From: Idiomarina aminovorans
GTDB taxonomy: Bacteria; Pseudomonadota; Gammaproteobacteria; Enterobacterales; Alteromonadaceae
NCBI RefSeq assembly: GCF_023155095.1
Contig: NZ_JAKNDA010000001.1
Coordinates: forward strand, 310,001-374,000
DNA: 64,000 nucleotides
Direction: 5' to 3'
Shown here: positions 8,006 to 16,506 of the stretch, piece by piece
Layout of the letters: every line of letters starts with the position of its first letter
Numbering within the stretch: the first letter of the stretch is position 1
Translations under genes and position numbers: made by a program
The notes under the pieces: model-generated
Database searches by the model: none
What the model saw: the letters and a program-made list of their open reading frames with translations, nothing else
What the model was told of the DNA's origin: nothing

Positions 8006-8405
8006 GACCGCACTCCTCCAGTTGCTGCAAACAGTGCCCAAGACAGCGAGAATGCTGACAGCCTGTAACAAGTAGTTGATAGCAGTAGCGGCAAAGGTCT
8101 TTAATTGACTCGGTTGTTGAGCCTTTTTGCCAGTGTCTTAACTGCTCGATACTTTCTTGTTGAAACTCGTACGCCTGCAGTTGTTGGTGGCGTCTAATGT
8201 GCGTTGCAATCAGCAGAATGGAACAGGTTGTGTAGTTCTGGATTGCGTTACCGGCCAGCACTGGATCGTTGCAAATGTGTTGCGCCGATTGACGTGCTCG
8301 AATGAGAAAAGCTGCTGCAGCCTCATAGTCTTTGCGGTTCAGTAAAGAGGTGGCCGTTTTTAGCTGTTCCTGGCTGTTAAAATAATTGTTATAGATATTC
8401 TTCAT
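7986..8405 (-). CDS. Cys-rich 139-residue helical protein, unknown function
   Basis: The chosen ATG (8405) is preceded by AGAAGG; the frame extends upstream to 8468 without a usable site. The 139-residue product is mostly helical, with a TPR-like N-terminal half (KTATSLLNRKDYEAAAAFLI). Its C-terminal half is rich in Cys and His: CRYCYQL, then GCQHSRCLGHCL and EECGH. This suggests metal binding, but no known motif fits. A Fur-box-like sequence lies 40 bases upstream. It forms a two-gene operon with the overlapping 64-residue gene. No signal peptide is visible, so it is probably cytoplasmic. Confidence 0.65.
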   Translation of the reverse strand: MKNIYNNYFNSQEQLKTATSLLNRKDYEAAAAFLIRARQSAQHICNDPVLAGNAIQNYTTCSILLIATHIRRHQQLQAYEFQQESIEQLRHWQKGSTTESIKDLCRYCYQLLVTGCQHSRCLGHCLQQLEECGHAQEQT

Positions 8406-8444
8406 GTTGCACCTTCTGCTTTGGCTGTGAATAAATAAGCTAAC

Positions 8445-8463
8445 GCAAATGATAACGGTTCGC
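8445..8463 (-). promoter_or_regulatory. Possible Fur box
   Basis: The 19 bases match the classical Fur consensus at about 12 positions. The left half (AATGATAA) is perfect and the right half is poor. It lies 40 bases upstream of the Cys-rich operon start, within the expected promoter. Iron control would suit metal-binding products but is not shown. Confidence 0.4.
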
Positions 8464-8541
8464 AACAAGTTATTTGCAAACGATCGTAATGGAAGAATAT
8501 GACGTATAGTTAATATTAAAGAAAATAGACCTGGAGTTTTA

Positions 8542-9201
8542 ATGAAAACTTATAAGCAGCAAGACTTGGCGAACATGAAAAATATCGAGAGAGCGTGTTT
8601 TGTAAATTGTTTGTCCGGGTTTAAGAGTGCCAATGTAATAGGTACCCGTGACAGGCGCCAGCAAGATAATTTAGCAATAATAAGCTCAGTGGTTCATCTG
8701 GGAAGCAACCCTCCTTTTCTCGGCTTTATTATGCGCCCTCATTCAGTAACCAGACATACATTGGAAAATATTGAAGAGAGCGGTGTTTACACCATTAACC
8801 AGGTGAGCGAAAAGTTCTTCCGTCAAGCTCATCAGACTTCAGCTCGTTACTCAAGAGACGTTTCAGAGTTTGAAGCCTGCGGCCTTACACCTGAATTTGA
8901 AGATGGTTTTCATGCCCCTTATGTTGCTGAAAGTGCCTTGCGAATTGGTATGCAGTTAGTTGAAGTTATCCCGATACAACATAATGATACCGCATTAATT
9001 GTGGGTGAAGTTCGTTGGGTAAAAGTTGAGGAAGAGGCTGTAAAAAATGATGGTTACATTGATATTGAATCGTTAGGAACTATGGCTATTTCGGGGCTAG
9101 ATGGTTATCACCGTACTCAACGGGCTGCGCGTCTATCTTATGCAAAACCTGATGAACCAGTAAAAGAACTGGACTCAAATGAAAGCTCTAAAGACTTATA
9201 A
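8542..9201 (+). CDS. Flavin reductase-like FMN-binding protein
   Basis: A 219-residue protein of the FMN-binding split-barrel type related to flavin reductases. It shows the early SGFKSANVIGT segment, the NLAIISSVVHLGSNPPFLGF region that forms the flavin pocket, RHTLENIEESGVYTINQV, and a later AESALRIGMQLVEV strand. Such proteins reduce flavin with NAD(P)H or act as small oxidoreductases; the substrate is unknown. GGAG precedes the ATG. The 3' end overlaps the convergent MFS exporter gene by 14 bases. Confidence 0.85.
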   Translation: MKTYKQQDLANMKNIERACFVNCLSGFKSANVIGTRDRRQQDNLAIISSVVHLGSNPPFLGFIMRPHSVTRHTLENIEESGVYTINQVSEKFFRQAHQTSARYSRDVSEFEACGLTPEFEDGFHAPYVAESALRIGMQLVEVIPIQHNDTALIVGEVRWVKVEEEAVKNDGYIDIESLGTMAISGLDGYHRTQRAARLSYAKPDEPVKELDSNESSKDL

Positions 9202-10372
9202 TGCCGGGTACTTTGCGACTGTGTTTTTTGGTTATCCAAAATAACAGCAAACCGATTAACGAAAGTGCGCAACCAATCCAGCCGGTGCCTTGCCAGCTAA
9301 GCGGAGAAATAATCGCCAGTCCGCCCAGCCAGGCACCTAATGCATTCGCCGCATTAAATGCAGAATGATTTAAAGACGCCGCCAGAGTCTGAGCTTCACC
9401 GGCAACGTCCATCAGACGAACCTGAAGTGCGGGAACCAAAGCGGCTGCGCTGCCGAGTAATAAAATCATGGGCATGACGGCCCATAGGTTTTGTAATGTT
9501 AATGGGAAAACAGCCAGGACCATCGCTGACCAGAACAAAGAACCACCTATGCTTAATTTCAGGTTTCGGTCAGCGGCCCAGCCACCAATTAAACTACCAA
9601 CTAATGAACCAATTCCGTAAATCAATAAAGCGACAGGTATCCAGTGAGGTGCCAGGCCAGTTGCATTTATAAGCGTGGGGGCGATGTAACTTAAAACCGC
9701 AAACATACCGCCGAAACCGATGGCTCCTATCGCCAGGGTTAGCCACACCTGAGGGTTTTGCAGTGCTCTCATTTCTCCTCTGGCCGAGGTTTTTTGCTCG
9801 TTAGGGTGTTTCGGTACCGCAAATAAAATCATAACCAGCGCTAAAAGTCCTAAAGCGCCGACGGTATGGTAAACGATACGCCAGTCAATAAGTTGGCCAA
9901 GCCAGGTCGCTAAAGGGTTACCGACTAAAATGGCGATAGTCAGTCCCATCATCACCATGGTCACGGCCATGCCGCGTTGGTTTTTACGCACCATATCGGC
10001 CGCAACCAGACAGGCGATACCAAAATAAGCACCATGTGGCAGGCCGGTTAAAAAGCGCAACAGCTGCAAAAATGGATAGCTTTCTGCTGAGGCACTGGCA
10101 AAGTTACCGAGCGCAAAAGCAAGCAGCAACGCGAGTAACATGGGTTTGCGTGGAAAGCGGGCAAATAGAATAGTAATAAGTGGCGCGCCAATAACAACAC
10201 CCAACGCATAAAGACTGATCAGGTGCCCGGTTTGCCGGGTATCCGTGTTAAAATCAGCAGCAACGTCAGGCAGTAACCCCATAATGACAAACTCACCAAT
10301 GCCAATAGCAAAGCTGCCAATTGCCATAGCAAAAATAGCCAGTTGAACTTGTGCTTTAGAGAACTGAGTCAT
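9188..10372 (-). CDS. MFS exporter, AraJ/CmlA-like (DHA1 group)
   Basis: A 394-residue protein with 12 predicted membrane helices. DHA1-type motifs are visible: GEFVIMGLLPDVA in helix 1, HLISLYALGVVIGAPL, and the motif C-like proline/glycine-rich helix 5 (ILVGNPLATWLGQ). Relatives such as AraJ, YdhP and SotB export sugars, arabinose-like compounds or drugs. It should be a proton-driven inner-membrane exporter; the substrate is not predictable. The start has AGGAAG upstream with rather long spacing. The C-terminal coding end overlaps the flavin reductase gene tail to tail. Confidence 0.88.
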   Translation of the reverse strand: MTQFSKAQVQLAIFAMAIGSFAIGIGEFVIMGLLPDVAADFNTDTRQTGHLISLYALGVVIGAPLITILFARFPRKPMLLALLLAFALGNFASASAESYPFLQLLRFLTGLPHGAYFGIACLVAADMVRKNQRGMAVTMVMMGLTIAILVGNPLATWLGQLIDWRIVYHTVGALGLLALVMILFAVPKHPNEQKTSARGEMRALQNPQVWLTLAIGAIGFGGMFAVLSYIAPTLINATGLAPHWIPVALLIYGIGSLVGSLIGGWAADRNLKLSIGGSLFWSAMVLAVFPLTLQNLWAVMPMILLLGSAAALVPALQVRLMDVAGEAQTLAASLNHSAFNAANALGAWLGGLAIISPLSWQGTGWIGCALSLIGLLLFWITKKHSRKVPGIISL

Positions 10373-10460
10373 AGGTCTGGTCTGCTTCCTGCGGTAATAG
10401 AGCCGATTGGGATTGCGCAGTTTAGCGAATGCTACAGCTATTGCAATTCATGTTACTTTA

Positions 10461-10476
10461 CTGTACAAATAAACAG
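10461..10476 (+). promoter_or_regulatory. LexA (SOS) box of yebG
   Basis: CTGT-N8-ACAG is a perfect match to the gammaproteobacterial LexA consensus, with the extended flanks TA and TA. It is 30 bases upstream of the yebG ATG, as expected for a repressed SOS promoter. Confidence 0.9.
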
Positions 10477-10506
10477 TATATTTACACATCAGCAAAGGAC
10501 CATACC

Positions 10507-10821
10507 ATGGCTGTAGTAACCCAATATGTAGTTATTCGCGACGGAGCCGAGAAAATGACATTCACTTCAAAAGCCGAAGCCGATGCACACGATAAAATTC
10601 TGGATATGGCCGAGGCCCTGAGTCCACTCATTAAAGGCAGTGAACTTTTTAATGATGAACAGCAACTTGAAGATATGGCGCTGTTCTTAGCAAAAGAGCG
10701 TGAAAACGTGCTTATTGCATTAGGGGCTAAAAAGTCGAAAAAGCCAAAGACCGAAAAAGCGTCAACGGAAAAGCCTGAACCGTCAAAAGCAAGCGATAAA
10801 GAATCGACAAAGGCGGCTTAA
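10507..10821 (+). CDS. yebG: SOS-induced protein YebG
   Basis: A 104-residue protein starting MAVVTQYVVIRDGAEKMTFT, closely matching the E. coli YebG N-terminus, including the conserved FTSKAEADAHDKILDMA. The C-terminus is a low-complexity Lys/Glu/Ser/Thr tail (from about residue 75), as in other members. The molecular role of YebG is not known, but it is a standard member of the LexA regulon, and the perfect LexA box upstream supports this. The frame is open back to 10429, but only the ATG at 10507 agrees with the family start. Confidence 0.92.
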   Translation: MAVVTQYVVIRDGAEKMTFTSKAEADAHDKILDMAEALSPLIKGSELFNDEQQLEDMALFLAKERENVLIALGAKKSKKPKTEKASTEKPEPSKASDKESTKAA

Positions 10822-10897
10822 TGGCCAGGACACGATTTAGCGCTTATAAAGACTTTGGTAGTATAGCTGCCACCGTATGAATGGATAGGATTAAAAG

Positions 10898-11809
10898 ATG
10901 ACACAACAAACGATTTATCATATTGGAACACCGGGTAAGCCCTGGGGCGCGGAAGAAAAGTTGCAGTGGCTGGCAGAGCAAGACAAAAAGCGCTCATATT
11001 TTGATGATGTACTGAGTAAAATAGAAAGCTTTAAAGCCGACTTTGAGGTAGAACAATACGGTGAGCTTGCTTACGAAAGTGGCACTTACCCTCTGTTTGT
11101 GGTCAGAACAAGAGGCTGGGATAACAGTAAACCAACCGTTTTAGTCACTGGTGGTGTACACGGTTACGAAACCAGCGGTGTTCATGGTGCATTACGGTTT
11201 ATTGAGACCAAAGCAAAAGGTTACCAAGCAAACTTTAATGTTGTTGTTGCGCCTTGTTTGAGTCCTTGGGGCTATGAAACGATTAACCGTTGGAACCCGG
11301 CCGCAATTGATCCTAACCGTTCATTTGTGACTGACTCTCCAGCTGGCGAGTGCGCACATATTATGAACTATGTTGATAGTCTGGGTGTGGATATTCTGGC
11401 TCATATTGATTTGCATGAAACAACGGACACCGATAACAGCGAGTTTCGTCCAGCCAAAGCGGCAATGGATGGCGTAGTCAATACCAACTGGAATATTCCG
11501 GACGGGTTTTATCTGGTTGGAAACTCAGAAAAACCTTACCCAGAGTTTCAAAAAGCGGTGTTAGATTCGGTTGAAAAAGTGACGCACATTGCTGATGCTG
11601 ATGACGAGAATAAGTTAATAGGCGAAGACATTGCTCAGCGTGGTGTTATTTTATTGCCAACGGCAAAAATGGGGCTTTGCATTAGCTTTAGTAAAGCGGA
11701 GTATGCCACCACCACAGAAGTGTATCCGGATAGCCCGAAAGCAACACCGGAACAATGTATTGAAGCTCAGGTGGCAGCGATAACCGGCGGACTGGACTTT
11801 TTAAAGTAA
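10898..11809 (+). CDS. M14-family zinc metallocarboxypeptidase-like protein
   Basis: A 303-residue protein of the M14 carboxypeptidase / aspartoacylase fold. Zinc ligands are recognisable as the HGYE motif (GGVHGYETSGVHG, about residue 87) and the later histidine in HIDLHE (about residue 170). An Asn-Arg pair typical of carboxylate binding occurs in DPNRSFV. No signal peptide, so it probably acts in the cytoplasm on a peptide or acyl-amino-acid substrate. The usual catalytic glutamate is probably in one of the late ISFSKAEYATTTEVYP residues. The ATG has AGGATTAAAAG upstream. Substrate unknown. Confidence 0.82.
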   Translation: MTQQTIYHIGTPGKPWGAEEKLQWLAEQDKKRSYFDDVLSKIESFKADFEVEQYGELAYESGTYPLFVVRTRGWDNSKPTVLVTGGVHGYETSGVHGALRFIETKAKGYQANFNVVVAPCLSPWGYETINRWNPAAIDPNRSFVTDSPAGECAHIMNYVDSLGVDILAHIDLHETTDTDNSEFRPAKAAMDGVVNTNWNIPDGFYLVGNSEKPYPEFQKAVLDSVEKVTHIADADDENKLIGEDIAQRGVILLPTAKMGLCISFSKAEYATTTEVYPDSPKATPEQCIEAQVAAITGGLDFLK

Positions 11810-11837
11810 AGCCCAATCCGCTAAAACGATCGCTAAA

Positions 11838-13088
11838 TTAACGTCGTGTGTCCGGTCGCTTTTGACGAGGCGCACGACGTGAATTCTGAGGACGGCCAGT
11901 TCTGGGTTTTTGAATGGGCTCAGGTTTTATACTCGGGTCGGGTTCAAAGCCTGGGATAACCTCTTTGGGTATCTCATTTTTAGTCAGCTTTTCTATGTCC
12001 CGCAGCGGTTTATGTTCATCAACACAAACCAGTGATGCGGCTTCACCTTCACTGCCGGCCCGACCTGTACGACCAATACGGTGTACATAATCTTCAGCCA
12101 CTTGCGGCAACTCAAAATTAATAACATGAGGCAGTTCGTTAATATCGATGCCACGTGCAGCGATATCTGTTGCAACTAACACTCGTAACTTTCCGGCTTT
12201 AAATTGCGCTAAGGCCTTAGTTCTTGCGCCCTGACTTTTATTACCGTGAATTGCCATGGCGGGCAGGCCATCATCGGTTAACTGAGTCGCTAAACGGTTG
12301 GCACCATGTTTCGTGCGCGTAAAAACCAATACCTGGCGCCAGTTGCGGCTACCGATTAAGTAGCTGAGAAGCTCTCTTTTGCGCTTTTTATCAACCGGAT
12401 AAACTCGCTGTTTTATGTTGTCTGCCGCTGCATTTTGGCGTGCTACTTCAACCAATTTAGGCTGTTGCATAAACTGTTGAGCTAAGGCTTTTATCTCACT
12501 TGAGAAGGTTGCAGAAAACAGCAGTGTCTGACGTTTTTCAGGTATAAGCTTCATGACTTTTTTAATGTCATGAATGAAGCCCATGTCGAGCATTCTATCC
12601 GCTTCGTCCATAATCAGAACATCAATTTTACTCAAGTCTACCGTTCCCTGACGGCTGTGATCTAACAAGCGTCCGGGAGTTGCCACCAGAATGTCAACGC
12701 CGCGTCGCAAAGCGTTAATTTGAGGGTTAATACCAACACCACCAAAAATAACCAGTGATTTAAGACCGGTGTACTTGGCGTAAGTATTCAGGTTATCTTC
12801 AACCTGCGCCGCAAGCTCTCGGGTTGGGGTTAAAATTAACGCTTTTATAATTGGCTTGCCGTCGGTCTTGCTGCTGGATAATTTATGCAGCAGAGGAAGC
12901 GTAAAACCGGCTGTTTTCCCGGTCCCCGTTTGCGCTGCGGCCAATAAATCATGACCGGCCATGACCGTTGGAATGGCTTGCTGTTGAATTGGAGTCGGGG
13001 TGGTATAACCGCATTCAGTAACGGCACGTAAAATATTGTCGCTCAATCCCAGTGACTGGAATGAGGTTTGGTTTGGTTCTGTGGACAT
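11838..13088 (-). CDS. rhlE: DEAD-box RNA helicase RhlE
   Basis: A 416-residue ATP-dependent RNA helicase with all the core motifs in order: the Q motif ([14 protein letters not shown]), [26 protein letters not shown], and HRIGRTGR in the second RecA domain. The short basic Arg/Pro-rich tail (from about 385) is typical of RhlE. It remodels rRNA and mRNA structure, often with a role at low temperature. GGAG precedes the ATG. It is convergent with the M14 gene and divergent from the DUF6436-like gene. Confidence 0.93.
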   Translation of the reverse strand: MSTEPNQTSFQSLGLSDNILRAVTECGYTTPTPIQQQAIPTVMAGHDLLAAAQTGTGKTAGFTLPLLHKLSSSKTDGKPIIKALILTPTRELAAQVEDNLNTYAKYTGLKSLVIFGGVGINPQINALRRGVDILVATPGRLLDHSRQGTVDLSKIDVLIMDEADRMLDMGFIHDIKKVMKLIPEKRQTLLFSATFSSEIKALAQQFMQQPKLVEVARQNAAADNIKQRVYPVDKKRKRELLSYLIGSRNWRQVLVFTRTKHGANRLATQLTDDGLPAMAIHGNKSQGARTKALAQFKAGKLRVLVATDIAARGIDINELPHVINFELPQVAEDYVHRIGRTGRAGSEGEAASLVCVDEHKPLRDIEKLTKNEIPKEVIPGFEPDPSIKPEPIQKPRTGRPQNSRRAPRQKRPDTRR

Positions 13089-13278
13089 GAAGCTCCGGGA
13101 ATTAGGATGATAAATATCACATGACTGCGACTTTAAGGTATTGTACCACAGACAGAAGTAAACTCACTTGCTATGTTATAGCGGCGGTTTAGTGAATAAC
13201 GTCAGTTTACTTTGAAGATCCACAAAGAGCTGACAAAGTTCTCAAATAAACTTGATGCAGAAGTAAGGCGTTTTATCC

Positions 13279-13827
13279 TTGACTAAAAAGCTGAGTAAAG
13301 CACGAGCCCGGTGGCTCCTTGTCGCTGTTATTGCCTGGTTTGGACTGGTGCTTTGGGGCATTAATTACCTGCTGGAACAGCGTTTAGTCTGGTTTGATGA
13401 GCAAGGGCAGCTGCTGGAGCTCAGTAACAATGACAAACTCGAGCACGAGTTGGTACAACAGCTCAGTCATCTTGGTTACTCGGTATCAGGGCAGGTTTTC
13501 CATATCATGTCGCAGGACTGTTCCTGCAATTGGCGTTCATCGGCCCATATAGCCAAGGTAAAAAGACAGATAACCGAGGCGGATGGACAGAACCTCTTAA
13601 TTGATATTGATCAAGCTTCCAGCCTAAAAAGCTTCGTCCCGGCAACGCCTGCCATTATTATGTTTAATAAATCATCAGAACTGATTTACATTGGTCCATA
13701 CGCAGATGGTGCTTTTTGTAATGCTGAAAGCAGCTTTGTGGAAGCGTTGATCCCGTCCGTTTCGATGAGTTCAAAGGCTCCTGAGTGGGTTAATACCGTT
13801 GCAAAAGGATGTTACTGCAAAGTTTAA
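13279..13827 (+). CDS. Membrane-anchored thioredoxin-like protein, DUF6436 type
   Basis: The frame starts at a TTG (13279) with AAGG about ten bases upstream; no ATG fits. The 182-residue product has one N-terminal membrane helix (residues 12-32) and a periplasmic domain. It carries a CSC motif (MSQDCSCNWRSSAH) and a cis-proline-like VPATPAIIMF, suggesting a thioredoxin-like fold with a C-x-C redox pair, and ends in a second CYCKV. It resembles DUF6436-type proteins of marine gammaproteobacteria. Function unknown. Confidence 0.7.
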   Translation: MTKKLSKARARWLLVAVIAWFGLVLWGINYLLEQRLVWFDEQGQLLELSNNDKLEHELVQQLSHLGYSVSGQVFHIMSQDCSCNWRSSAHIAKVKRQITEADGQNLLIDIDQASSLKSFVPATPAIIMFNKSSELIYIGPYADGAFCNAESSFVEALIPSVSMSSKAPEWVNTVAKGCYCKV

Positions 13828-13854
13828 AGCGACAGGACAACGGAGCTGCTAAAT

Positions 13855-13980
13855 ATGCAAGTAAAACAAACCTTTACCGATTTTCTCCAACTTATTTTTG
13901 ATGGTGCTGTAGTTATTGAACGCAAGGGCATTATTAGTGCGGTTAATCAGGCCGTGGATGCTTGCTCACGCAAAAATTGA
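13855..13980 (+). pseudogene. PAS-domain sensor remnant
   Basis: A 41-codon frame begins with an ATG and a GGAG site and reads like the first half of a PAS domain: LQLIFDGAVVIERKGIISAV, then NQAVDACSRKN and a stop. PAS domains normally continue for another 60-70 residues. No matching continuation is seen in the other two frames of the remaining 128 bases up to the EAL gene. I read it as the leftover N-terminus of a signalling gene, possibly a former partner or duplicate of the EAL protein. It could still be expressed as a short peptide. Confidence 0.5.
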
Positions 13981-14108
13981 GAAAATTATACCCGCTCCGA
14001 TGATTTCGGTTAAGTAAATATCTTGCGTTACGGGCTGTTATTATCTCAGTGAATTCGGTACATTACAGAAAGTTAACATTGACTGTCGCCGCCCAGGACT
14101 GAGCATGC

Positions 14109-15698
14109 ATGCGTGATGAATTTTTGTTGAAGCAGTATATTAATACGCTTGAATCTGCGGCTTTGTGTGCGCGGTTGTCACCCCAGGGCAACATTCGCTG
14201 GATGAGTGACTCTCTTCATAAATTATTAGATATTCACTATTTAAGACGAACCACTGCGTTTTCTAAATTCCTGCACATTGATTACCGTAAAAGTGTTACC
14301 GATGCTATTAAACAAGCCTCCGACAATGGTGATACCTGGAACGGTAAACTCTATCTTGACAGTAATAGCCGGAGTAACTGGTGTCGCTGTATGGCCATTC
14401 CTTTATATGGGACTGACGGCTATTTAACCGAGTTCGTGTTGCTGTTTCAGGATATTTCTCGTGAGGTTTATCTTGATGAACTGCTGCAGGAAGCCCGGTT
14501 TGATCCGGTTACCGGACTTGCGACACGGGTCGACTTATTGAACGATCTAAAACGAGTAGGGACTCAGTGTTTAGCGGTGCTGGATATTCGCAAGTTCCGC
14601 AGTTACGCGGATTTTCATGGGCTTGAGTTTGGTGATGAGTTGTTAGGTGAATTCAGTGCCTGGGCATCGGAATTTTTGCGACATAAGCATATTAATATCT
14701 ATCGACTGTACAGCGATAAATTTGCCTTGATTCCCGATTTTAGAATGATCCCAAATTTGTTTGAAGGCCATCTTTTAAGCTTTTACCAGACTTTATCGGC
14801 GGAAAAACTCAAGGTCGCAAATAGCGAAGTTGCTTTGGATATTGCTATTGGGATGGGAGTGGGCCGTAACAAACAACTGCAGTTGGCTGAAAGTGCGCTG
14901 TCTAAAGCCAAAGTAATTTATTCGGGCTACAGAATTGAAGTGGTGTATGAGCGTGACTTCCTTAAAGAAAATAACGTTAACTGGATACCCAAAATTCAGT
15001 CAGCACTGGTTGATCATCGCTTTGTGAATTATTACCAACCCATTAAAAGTACCAACAAAGATAAGCCGGGCTATTACGAGGCCTTGGTTCGCTTACGAGA
15101 TAATAATAAAGATTTAGTGCCGGGATTGTTTTTAGATACAGCAAAAACAACACGATATTACTGCGAAATTACCCGTTCTGTTATCGAACAGGCGGTGTTA
15201 ACTTCAGAGAGTTATCAGGTGGCAATATCCGTTAATTTATCGATTCAAGATATTTTTAATAAAGAAACGGTGAGTTTCATTCATTATGTATTGGCTGAGC
15301 ATAAAAAAGCACAGCTTATTTTTGAAATTACTGAAACTGAGTCAACTGAAGACTTCACTAAAGTTCAGGCTTTTGCTGAAGAGGTCAGACGCTTAGGTGG
15401 TCAAATTGCGATAGATGACTTTGGTGTTGGCTATTCAAACTTTTCGCGCTTGATAAGCTTACGCCCAGACTATCTGAAGATTGACGGAAGTATTGTTCAA
15501 AATGTATTAAACGATCCGACCAGTGCCAGTATTCTTAATGGGTTAATCAGTATTTGTAAGGAATTACGGATTCCAATTGTAGCCGAATTTGTAGAAAGTG
15601 AAGACGTAAACGGTTACTTGTGTGATCAACAAATTGAGTATTTGCAGGGGTATTATATTGGCAGACCCTCTCCGGAAGTTAGCCGCGCATTAAATTAG
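14109..15698 (+). CDS. PAS-(degenerate GGDEF)-EAL c-di-GMP phosphodiesterase
   Basis: A 529-residue cytoplasmic signalling protein. Residues 1-125 form a PAS-like domain, ending in the usual LTEFVLLFQDISREV junction. About 130-280 is a GGDEF fold in which the signature is replaced by YSDKF, so diguanylate cyclase activity should be lost. The EAL domain (about 290-525) keeps the catalytic set: YYEALVRL, VNLSI, FEITETE, IDDFGVGYSNF, LKIDGSIV, VAEFVES and LQGYYIGRP. It should hydrolyse c-di-GMP, with the other domains sensing or regulating. It has no membrane segment. The gene stands alone downstream of the PAS remnant. Confidence 0.9.
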   Translation: MRDEFLLKQYINTLESAALCARLSPQGNIRWMSDSLHKLLDIHYLRRTTAFSKFLHIDYRKSVTDAIKQASDNGDTWNGKLYLDSNSRSNWCRCMAIPLYGTDGYLTEFVLLFQDISREVYLDELLQEARFDPVTGLATRVDLLNDLKRVGTQCLAVLDIRKFRSYADFHGLEFGDELLGEFSAWASEFLRHKHINIYRLYSDKFALIPDFRMIPNLFEGHLLSFYQTLSAEKLKVANSEVALDIAIGMGVGRNKQLQLAESALSKAKVIYSGYRIEVVYERDFLKENNVNWIPKIQSALVDHRFVNYYQPIKSTNKDKPGYYEALVRLRDNNKDLVPGLFLDTAKTTRYYCEITRSVIEQAVLTSESYQVAISVNLSIQDIFNKETVSFIHYVLAEHKKAQLIFEITETESTEDFTKVQAFAEEVRRLGGQIAIDDFGVGYSNFSRLISLRPDYLKIDGSIVQNVLNDPTSASILNGLISICKELRIPIVAEFVESEDVNGYLCDQQIEYLQGYYIGRPSPEVSRALN

Positions 15699-15763
15699 GG
15701 CGTGTTGATGTTTTTTGAAACGTTATTTTGTCTAAACGTACTGCTAATAGAAAGAGTCATCTT

Positions 15764-16459
15764 ATGAATGATTTTATCGAAACCTATGACAACGCTTTAT
15801 CCCCTGAACTTTGCCAACAACTGATTGCGGTATTTGAAAAGTCGCCGCATACTTTCCAGGGTCGCACCGGCGGTGGTGTTGATGTCAGTAAAAAGTCCAG
15901 TACAGACCTGGCGTTAAACGCTCACCCCGAGTACCGGGAACTGCTGCTAAATATACAGCAGACCACAGCCCGGCATGCGTTGGCGTATTTTAAAAAGTAC
16001 CATTTTGCTTTGATAGCCCCCGTAGCGTTAACGTTACAACACCCAAAAAACCAGCAACCGACGGCGTTGACCCACGATAATTTTGATGAAATTGTGAAAG
16101 GCAATGAAATTGCGATTATGCAAACGTTATTTCGTGTGGGTGCAATACAAATGCAGCGGTATAGAAAAGGTGACGGAAACTATAATTACTGGCATTGCGA
16201 AGCGTTTCCGCAGAAGGGGTCAACTGAACCACTGCACCGGGCTTTATTGTTTATGTATTATTTAAATGACGTAGACGAAGGTGGGGAAACCGATTTTTAC
16301 TATCAGGAACGTTCGTTAAAACCCAAAGCGGGTCAAATGGTCATAGCACCGGCTTACTTTACACATACGCACAGAGGCAGAATGCCTGTATCAAATGACA
16401 AGTATATTTTAACCAGCTGGATCCTTCACAGTCGGGCAGAACAATTATTTGGTGAGTGA
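15764..16459 (+). CDS. 2-oxoglutarate/Fe(II)-dependent oxygenase
   Basis: A 231-residue protein of the prolyl-4-hydroxylase-like 2OG-Fe(II) superfamily. The proximal metal motif is probably the His in YWHCEAFP with a nearby acidic residue, followed by LLFMYYLNDVDEGGETDFYYQ. The distal histidine and 2OG-binding arginine would be in THTHRGRMPV. The target is unknown. I use the ATG at 15764, preceded by AAAGAG, instead of a TTG at 15728. The gene is convergent with the M16 peptidase gene, with a terminator hairpin between them. Confidence 0.85.
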   Translation: MNDFIETYDNALSPELCQQLIAVFEKSPHTFQGRTGGGVDVSKKSSTDLALNAHPEYRELLLNIQQTTARHALAYFKKYHFALIAPVALTLQHPKNQQPTALTHDNFDEIVKGNEIAIMQTLFRVGAIQMQRYRKGDGNYNYWHCEAFPQKGSTEPLHRALLFMYYLNDVDEGGETDFYYQERSLKPKAGQMVIAPAYFTHTHRGRMPVSNDKYILTSWILHSRAEQLFGE

Positions 16460-16474
16460 GATAGTGAGGAAAAA

Positions 16475-16499
16475 TCCCCCGGCCAAATAAACCGGGGGA
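16475..16499 (-). terminator. Terminator of the M16 peptidase gene
   Basis: TCCCCCGG and CCGGGGGA form an 8-bp perfect stem with a 9-base loop. On the minus strand it is followed by ATTTTT, so it best serves the M16 gene ending at 16507. Confidence 0.8.
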
Positions 16500-16506
16500 G
16501 ATGATA

